Assembly: GCA_013433145.1 (NCBI GenBank)
Contig: CM024180.1
Coordinates: 434,001-498,000, forward strand
DNA length: 64,000 bases
Reading direction: 5' to 3'
DNA from: Ascaris suum
Taxonomy: Eukaryota > Nematoda > Chromadorea > Rhabditida > Ascarididae
Under the pieces are notes generated by a model. The model was given only the letters and a program-made list of their open reading frames with translations. It was not told the DNA's origin and did no database searches. Below, one piece after another: positions 57,538-64,000 of this stretch. Made by a program: the position numbers and the translations under genes. Numbering within the stretch: the stretch's first letter is position 1; each line of letters begins with the position of its first letter.

Positions 57538-58591
57538 TCAATTTTTAGAACCAGACGGCTTCCCGATATTAAACAAACGTACGCCACCAAGCGAAACGCT
57601 AAGCAATGAGTCATCGCCATCGCTGTCCTCTTTATCGTTCTTTCGCTTTTCATTCTTATTCGGTTTTGTATTTAGATTAATATTTAGGTTAATGGATTTA
57701 CCTTTCCGTCCGATTTCCTTTTCGCTTTCGATTTCTCGCTATCTCTTTTGGAATCTGGCGACGAGCTACGTTCGTTCCTTTTTTTCTTTTTCTTCTGCTT
57801 CTTATCATCTTCTGAATCGGGCGATTGCAATGATATCGTCGAACCACTAGAATCCTTCCTTTTAATGTCGTGTTTCTTGTCCTTCTTTTTCGGATCCTTT
57901 TTTCTTCTCTTGTCCAGCATCGGAATCGGATGAAGAATCACTCGGATCCTTCTTTTTCTTGTCGCTTTTCTTGTCCTTCTTTTTATTTTTCTTCTCATCT
58001 GCATCGGAATCGGATGACGAATCACTAGGGTCCTTCTTTTTCTTGTCGCTTTTCTTGTCCTTCTTTTTATTTTTCTTTTCATCTGCATCGGAATCGGATG
58101 ACGAATCACTGGAATCCTTCTTTTTCTTGTCTTTTTTCTTGTCCTTCTTTTTATCCTTTTTTCTGTCGGCATCGGAATCGGATGACGAATCACTCGGATC
58201 CTTCTTTTTCTTGTCGCTTTTCTTGTCCTTCTTTTTATTTTTCTTCTCATCAGCATCGGAATCGGATGACGAACCACTGGAGTCCTTCTTTTTCTTGTCC
58301 TTCTTTTTCTTGTCTTTCTTTTCATCAGCTTTTCTTGTCCTTCTTTTTATCTTTCTTTTCGTCTGCATCGGAATCAGATGATGAATCACTCGAATCCTTT
58401 TTGTTGGCGTTGCGCTTCTTATCCTCTTTTTCATCTGCTTCTGAGTCCGACGATGAACTGCTGGAGTCTTTCTTTTTGCCCTTGCCTTTCTTGCTTTTCT
58501 TCTGTTCCTCAGCATCCGAAGAATCTGAAGATGAAGACGACGAGCTACTCGAGGCCTTCTTTTCGAGTCCTTGCACACCTTCTGACACCAT
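57538..58591 (-). CDS. Lys/Ser/Asp-rich repeat protein, two exons
   Basis: The minus-strand exons are 58591-57702 and 57654-57538, separated by a 47-nt intron (donor AAG|GTAAAT, acceptor CGAATAAG). The start MVSEGVQGLEKKASSSSSS lies 11 bases after a strong acceptor (TTTTCTGTTTCAG). The body repeats a charged unit containing KKDKKSDKKKKDPSDSSSD about five times with an exact 84-bp spacing. The C-terminus is less repetitive (SLLSVSLGGVRLFNIGKPSG). The protein of about 335 residues is predicted to be disordered, with many acidic-Ser sites of casein kinase II type, as in nucleolar SRP40/Nopp140-like proteins, but the SRP40 C-terminal domain is not visible. One extra base near 58335 (A run) and one near 57913 (GG) break the frame. 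Function unknown. Confidence 0.72.
57917..58336. repeat. 84-bp tandem repeat inside the Lys/Ser-rich gene
   Basis: The marker GCATCGGAATCGGATGA recurs at 57917, 58001, 58085, 58169 and 58253, exactly 84 bp apart, with a diverged copy at 58365. The unit is 28 codons, so copy-number changes keep the reading frame. Confidence 0.95.
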
Positions 58592-58602
58592 CGGGAGAGA
58601 TT

Positions 58603-58615
58603 CTGAAACAGAAAA
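58603..58615 (-). promoter_or_regulatory. Probable spliced-leader acceptor before the Lys/Ser-rich gene
   Basis: TTTTCTGTTTCAG on the minus strand ends at 58603, 11 bases before the ATG. It matches the nematode acceptor consensus closely. An upstream cis-spliced exon cannot be excluded. Confidence 0.5.
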
Positions 58616-59047
58616 TTTATTAGACCGGTCGTCGAAAATCTTGTGTCACTGTCCAGTAGTGTATATCTTGATGCCCAAAGGTGAAGGGGACGAGGAAGAG
58701 GAAGGAAGTAGAGGAAGAGCTAAGTATTGCATCTCTTCTATGCGGCTCAAAGCAACGAAAATTTGCAACTTAAAGTTGTTTCTGATAATAATAAGAAAAC
58801 GGAGAGAATTTGACACATCGTTGACTCATAATTTCACTAAACGTTTCTTCTTCGAATTTTCTTTTCCATTTTCTTTTTTTTTTCGGGAATTTTTGAGCTT
58901 TTTCCGAATAGGTTGCCGTTCGATTTAAGGTATTTTCCTTTTGAACCATCAGTTATGATGTTTCTTTGCCATTTCGATGTTCGAAGTTTGCAATAATTGA
59001 GGAATGCACAATTCAATAACGAATAGTGGAAATTTCGCAAATAACAG

Positions 59048-59236
59048 ATGGCTTCATCAAATGCAAACAACAATAACGCAACTTCAGTGGAAAATTCTGC
59101 TGAATTAAAAAAAAAAATCACTGCTTTATCATTCGAAAATCTCTTATTTACAAACTCACTGGAATATTTTTTAAAAATTTGCAGCTATATTAACAAATAT
59201 GGCATACTTTTGCGGCTATATTTAATTCACAAATAA
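59048..59236 (+). CDS. Small ORF directly after an acceptor, unidentified
   Basis: AAATAACAG ends at 59047 and the ATG follows at once, as in trans-spliced nematode genes. The 62-codon frame begins MASSNANNNNATSVENSAEL, then lysines, then a mildly hydrophobic part, and ends at a stop. The only GT inside is an unlikely donor (TCA|GTGG). It could be a small protein or the first exon of a larger one. Confidence 0.3.
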   Translation: MASSNANNNNATSVENSAELKKKITALSFENLLFTNSLEYFLKICSYINKYGILLRLYLIHK

Positions 59237-60528
59237 GCGTTGATTACTTGACAGAAAATATTTCATTTGAGTAATCAGAGATCGAAATGTAAATTATAAA
59301 AACCAAACGGAAGTGTTGAATATTTTTGAATATATAGCCAATAATTCTGTATTATTTATTTTGTTGCCTATTAATCTTAATCGTTTATTTTAGCTATCAC
59401 TTTGGTAATAAACTGAAAAAATTATCAATGATAATAAACTGATAAAAATTATCATAAGTAATGATTGAGCAAGTTTATTATGGTATTCACTTATTTACAT
59501 AGACCATAATATACGTTTAAAAAGAATTTTTTTTTTTAAATTATAGATAGATGAGCAAATATTTTACGAAATCAACAAGAAATTAAGTGTAAATTATTAA
59601 AATATTAATCGAATTTCTTTTTTCAAAAATTTTTCTCGCTTCAATCATTATATAAAAGTTTTTTTCGAAGAATTTAACCAAAGTTCAGTAATCAAATATT
59701 AGCACATAAATAGGCACATTAACCGATCGGAATGTCAATTCACTTAAATATTACCTCAAGTAATAATTATGAGTCGATGTGATGCATAACTAAGCAAACG
59801 CATATCAACGATTTTCGATATTTTTTATTATTATGAGCATAAAAAAAGTTTCGGACTTAAGCTCGAACTCATCATGCGCCTATTTGTGATGCTAAGGAAA
59901 TACGCCTTCTTTGCGCGTCTAATATAAATGGATGGGAAAACGAAAAAGAAAAGCGAGAATAATTTGCACTTTTCTAGCTCACTCGATCAGACTATTTTAT
60001 CGATAAGTTATCCAAATTAGAATGAAGTGCATATTAGAGAAAAAAGCCGATATGCGCTTTATGGAAATGGCCGATATGTGCTTTTTGTACTCCATGCATT
60101 AATCCATCTAATTGTATCCATGTTCGAATAAGCTAATAAGAAATAAGCGAACTGCGGTGACTGAGGTAATAAAATAACGACCAAAGAATATCTCCATCTT
60201 CATTACCGACCGGTGGCATAAATAACTAACTAAAAGTTATTTTTCTAATTCCGCCGGTTGGCCACTAATGTATTATATCGCTTAATAAAATTTATAATCA
60301 AGTCTTTTTTTTTTAGTGAGATAAAACATTTTTTCTCAGATGCAATAATAATTGCTTAGCTATAATAAAAGTTTTTATAAGCATTTTTGCATATATATGG
60401 AGCAAAAGTAAATTTATTTAGTTCCTCAGTTAACGATAATGTTCTATTGGAATATTTCATTTTCGAATAAATTGCTCTCACAAAAGAGTTTTATTATCCG
60501 ATACCGCAAATTGCTTTTTATGAGATCT
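59237..60528. other. A+T-rich stretch, nothing recognised
   Basis: No exon, repeat family or RNA gene was seen. Confidence 0.5.
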
Positions 60529-60705
60529 TCAATTGCTGACAGCCGTAAAAAAGGTGATCAGCTGGAAGGAATTTTGGTATTGGTGATGATTCTCTGTTGC
60601 CGTATATATCCTACTCAATTCATCGTCATAGATTTTATGGTTGGGGACTTGAAACAATAAGAGATAAGCATAGACAAACATACACAATATGCAAACAATC
60701 CGCAT
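60529..60705 (-). CDS. Possible small secreted peptide or first exon
   Basis: The minus-strand ATG at 60705 starts a signal-peptide-like MRIVCILCMFVYAYLLLFQ followed by a hydrophilic, histidine- and asparagine-rich part (PNHKIYDDELSRIYTA) and a stop at 60529. A donor-like GTAGGATATA occurs within. No acceptor is evident just upstream. No homologue is known to me. Confidence 0.25.
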   Translation of the reverse strand: MRIVCILCMFVYAYLLLFQVPNHKIYDDELSRIYTATENHHQYQNSFQLITFFTAVSN

Positions 60706-60834
60706 GACCACAAAAACGTAATTTCCATGGAGTGAATACTAGCAAGTGCTTCATATCGGTATGCAGGTCTGCCACACGATAGCTGTAACGCTATCTTAAA
60801 CCTGGAAATCGATAATGTGGAGACTTAGGCTTGA

Positions 60835-61149
60835 ATGATTCATAACTGGGTGTGCTTCTTTGATAAGAAGAGGTCTTATACATGCTCTTGTTGGCTTTTA
60901 AATAAAGGCTTGAAGTGGTTCGTCGGTCTTGCCGTTTGTTGCACCGCAATCTTGAAATATCCTGTACGGAGGAATGAGTACATCTCGTTTTTACGCCTCA
61001 GCATCAGTGATGATGTCAACGAAGAGAATAAGTTTGACGTTGATGAGTGTGTAGTAGAAGAAAGTTCGGCGGAGCACTCAACGAGATCGAAGATTGCGGA
61101 AAAAAGCTCGCGAAGCATGACTCATCCTCTGTGGGGGCAGTTTCATTGA
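60835..61149 (+). CDS. ORF of 104 codons, doubtful
   Basis: The plus-strand frame has an acidic middle (SDDVNEENKFDVDECVVEES) and no recognised domain. Minus-strand frames across the same DNA are also open, so this may be non-coding. Confidence 0.15.
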   Translation: MIHNWVCFFDKKRSYTCSCWLLNKGLKWFVGLAVCCTAILKYPVRRNEYISFLRLSISDDVNEENKFDVDECVVEESSAEHSTRSKIAEKSSRSMTHPLWGQFH

Positions 61150-63762
61150 TAAGTTCGATGATAAGAAGTTCAGAGGTTCTTTTAATGCCATCTATGGAAT
61201 GAAAAACATTCACTTACGCATCTTAATTGCGGCTACCAAAAGATATTGGAAGCAATGAGGAGACACATCAACATTGTAAGAGAAAAATAAGTGATTGAAC
61301 ATATTCAGTAACTCGGTTGCGGGGAAATTTACCACTGACCCTAAGAACTCAGTATCGTTGCCGGCATCGAAAACTTTATTGGATCATCCGCTGAATCTTT
61401 TCTACGGACCTCCCTCATCTCTCTCGAACGACTCTTTTTCCCTTTTGGGAAAGCCGTTGTCTTCTCGCTTGGATGACCACCTTTGTTGAAAAAGGTCTTC
61501 TGGATCCTACAAGGAGTACGAATTCGCGCATGTGGAAATTCGCCCTAGAAGAGACTATTAAGTCATCGGCGTTACATCTGCCGCATTCTCTATGGACCAG
61601 TGATAGTAAAGAGTACGATGTAGACCTATAACGTAGCTACGATCTACTGTATCAGCGAGCTCCGGAATAAAACGTTATGCTGCTTAAGAGCCTTAATATG
61701 GTCATCTGCAGCAGCCACGAAAGCGGTATACAAATAGATTCTTCGAGAAGCAGGCTTCGAAAGCAGCAATCTTGTGCGATAGTAGCTCATAATAGCTCGA
61801 ACATGCTAGCAATATATAAGGCTGGGTTGAAGTACTTGAAATAGATGGACATGACTGGGATGACTCGGTCGAGGAGAATGACCTTTTCTGACCCTTAATG
61901 CTCTATTGAAGTGAATTCTTCCAACGAAAACCGTAAGCTTGAAGTACTTAGGAAGACTTCGTTCATTGTGTCCCGACCTTTAGTCCGACTTCGTTCGTCA
62001 GTAAAAAGGAGATTGTCGACGTGTAAAATGATAACTGCTGTGTCGATGCTTAGAAAGTTTGTACATTGATTAGACGGTTGTAACTTACAATACTGTCGTT
62101 GTGATAAATTGCGGCGAGTGGTGAAATTCTATCCTTCATCTACATTTCACACAAATGTGATCCTGGCCTTTGAGACCACCTGAGTTGACGTTACTGAAAA
62201 GATACCGGTACTGTGTACTCCCGTCTTGTCAGTATCTGTTGAGAGCTCATTTCACAACCGGTGATCCTGGCTATTTGCTGCGGAAAATTGTTAAATGCGA
62301 AAATATTTACGCATATAAATCGATGTTTGACCTTGACCGTTTCTTTCAGCTACGTCCCTTAATGTTATTCTTAAAAGGTTCTTTTTTGCCTTCTCAATTA
62401 TTTCATTCACAACGTAAACGCTAAGGTTGCTGTCAGTGAAAATGAATCCGAATTTCGCTCTCAGCTTTTTTTTTAAGGAGAGCGTTCATTTCTCCGGATA
62501 ATACATACGAGGATAAAAAAGTCCTAGCCAATTTTAAGGCTTTTCGATTTGTCGTTTATTGTCGATATTTCGTAGCACTTATTTCTGCTGTGTTCTTGTT
62601 ATATATTAAATTATTTCATTTGCCACTCAATATTGCTTAATTCTTTTATGGTGACACAAGACCTCGCTCACCTGACTGCTAGCTTATTGAGCACAACGAG
62701 CTCATTACTTGTATGAAAAGAAAACAGTGAAGTTTGAATGAACACTGCACGTGATCGCTGAATCAAATCAGTTATGTCGAAATACCGGTAGTCATATATG
62801 CGCCAATACCTGAACCTTATGAAGCGGGAATCTATTGGATCGCTGCATCACAGAGAAGCGGCATGAATGGATGTGGTGGGTCATGTAGTGCAGGTCCCCG
62901 ACATCCCGACGGGATTTTTGTCGAGGAATTGCCCGGTTCTTTGCTCCAGAATTCCTTTGTTCGCATCCCCGCCTCGACAGTTCGCTTCCTCGACAGAGTG
63001 CCCTTGCCATCCTTTGCCACCCGTCTACCCTCCTCCTTCGAGCGAAAATCTCCTCACCACACAGCGGAGGACTATGCCTTAGGGTTTTAGATTTGATGAG
63101 AGCATAATGATAGGTGATTATGCTTATATCGATACTTATTTTCTTTTTTTTTGCCATCATGCAAATTTATTAATTCAAATGGATATTATTTCGAATAGAG
63201 AGAGCTTTTATGAAGAAATTCGCAAGTTATAGAATATGTTAACCATATAATAATAAATTCAAAATGATATCATGCGACCATATAATAATTGAGTTTTTTT
63301 TTCGATTTTCAATCATAGAGAATTAAAAAATATTTCGCAATGAAAAATGCCTCAAAAATAAAATTTACATATGAAGTAAATTCCATTTACAAAGTACTTC
63401 AACATAGAATAGCCGAGATTTCGAAAAAGTCGACGATATTCAAGTAACATTCGTTCAAATAAATCGATTTTTCTTCACTCGACAATATTCTATTGAAGCG
63501 CCTTCAACCATAGTCAATCTCCAAAACAAAATACTACCGAAATTTCCAAAATTTCGCTTCAAATAATGCATCAATTTCACAGTATGAGATATAATGACGA
63601 AGAAAAGAAGATAGAAGATAAAAACAGTTATCAAAGAGGTTGAAAGGATTGCCTCAGCATTGATATTGAACTAAAACGTCAAATTTTACGTTCTTTCCAC
63701 GTAGGCAATGAATAACATTGCTATAGAACATATCATATTTATGTGTGCAACGTGCCATCCGT
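61150..63762. other. No gene supported
   Basis: Several short frames occur on both strands (for example 61295-61489 plus and 62792-63160 minus), but none shows a domain or a splice context I trust. The part around 62.87-63.09 kb is G+C-richer than its surroundings and open in several frames. Confidence 0.4.
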
Positions 63763-63860
63763 GCAAATGCACTCGTGACAGTCGCCGTATGCAAGTGCAC
63801 TTGTGACAGCCGGTGCATTGAAATGCACGCGAAACAGGCGTTGCGTGCAAATCCACTAGG
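63763..63860. repeat. Degenerate minisatellite of 27-29 bp
   Basis: Units at 63763-63790, 63791-63819 and 63820-63846 plus a partial unit share GCAA.TGCAC..GTGACAG.CG. The GTGCAC/TGCA parts are locally self-complementary. Confidence 0.75.
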
Positions 63861-64000
63861 TTTGTGAGTAGGAATGAATCAGCAACAGAAAAGACGGAAG
63901 CTACGTGCCGTAAATTCTAGTCAAGTTCATTTGAAAGAAAAAAACAACTGCAAACTGACAGCCGTCTGGCAAGAGTAAACTGATTCAACACGATCAAATC

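Noticed and set aside
58098..58928. Plus-strand ORF of 276 codons, rich in Ser and Phe
   Set aside because: It is the antisense shadow of the Lys/Ser-rich repeat gene on the minus strand.
61500..61600. Minus-strand ADDLIVSS, resembling the YxDD box of a BEL/Pao reverse transcriptase
   Set aside because: Only this short motif matches; the flanks show no further RT blocks, LTRs or integrase, so chance is more likely.

Overview
This window looks like nuclear DNA of a nematode, probably a parasitic species with large introns. The base composition is A+T-rich. Splice acceptors are of the nematode TTTTCAG/TTTGCAG type, one intron is only 47 nt long, and several genes start just after an acceptor-like AG, as expected for spliced-leader trans-splicing. 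The proteins are animal ones. I cannot name the species. Nothing here is prokaryotic: no operons with ribosome binding sites, no CRISPR array and no complete transposon were found.

Layout. 1-11.6 kb: mostly non-coding, with a 198-bp (TA)n tract and a few exon-like minus-strand pieces at 4.9-8.2 kb that I could not identify. 11.6-20.8 kb (minus): a nine-exon UDP-glucuronosyl/glucosyltransferase (UGT) gene. 20.8-25.9 kb: spacer with a G-rich minisatellite. 25.95-37.07 kb (minus): an eleven-exon mitochondrial acetyl-CoA hydrolase/CoA-transferase gene (acer-1 type). 38.95-39.7 kb (minus): the 3' end of an unidentified membrane protein gene, with a poly(A) signal. 40.6-42.2 kb: TA and GA satellites. 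43.6-53.7 kb (plus): ALG6, the ER glucosyltransferase of N-glycan precursor synthesis. 54.9-56.6 kb (plus): coding-looking patches of unknown identity. 57.5-58.6 kb (minus): a Lys/Ser-rich repeat protein with an 84-bp tandem repeat. 59-64 kb: small uncertain ORFs and a minisatellite.

The main finding concerns all four well-supported genes. Every exon could be placed with matching splice phases only by assuming many single-base insertions or deletions, mostly in short homopolymers (about 22 by hand count in about 5.2 kb of exon). Conserved residues continue on both sides of each break. This points to uncorrected consensus errors in the sequence more than to decayed genes, and it explains why no long ORF appears for any conserved gene. 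The four recognised genes have unrelated roles: xenobiotic/lipophile conjugation, mitochondrial acyl-CoA metabolism, N-glycosylation and an unknown low-complexity function. I see no shared pathway and no convincing new system; the best novelty candidates are the unidentified genes near 39 kb and 55-56.6 kb.
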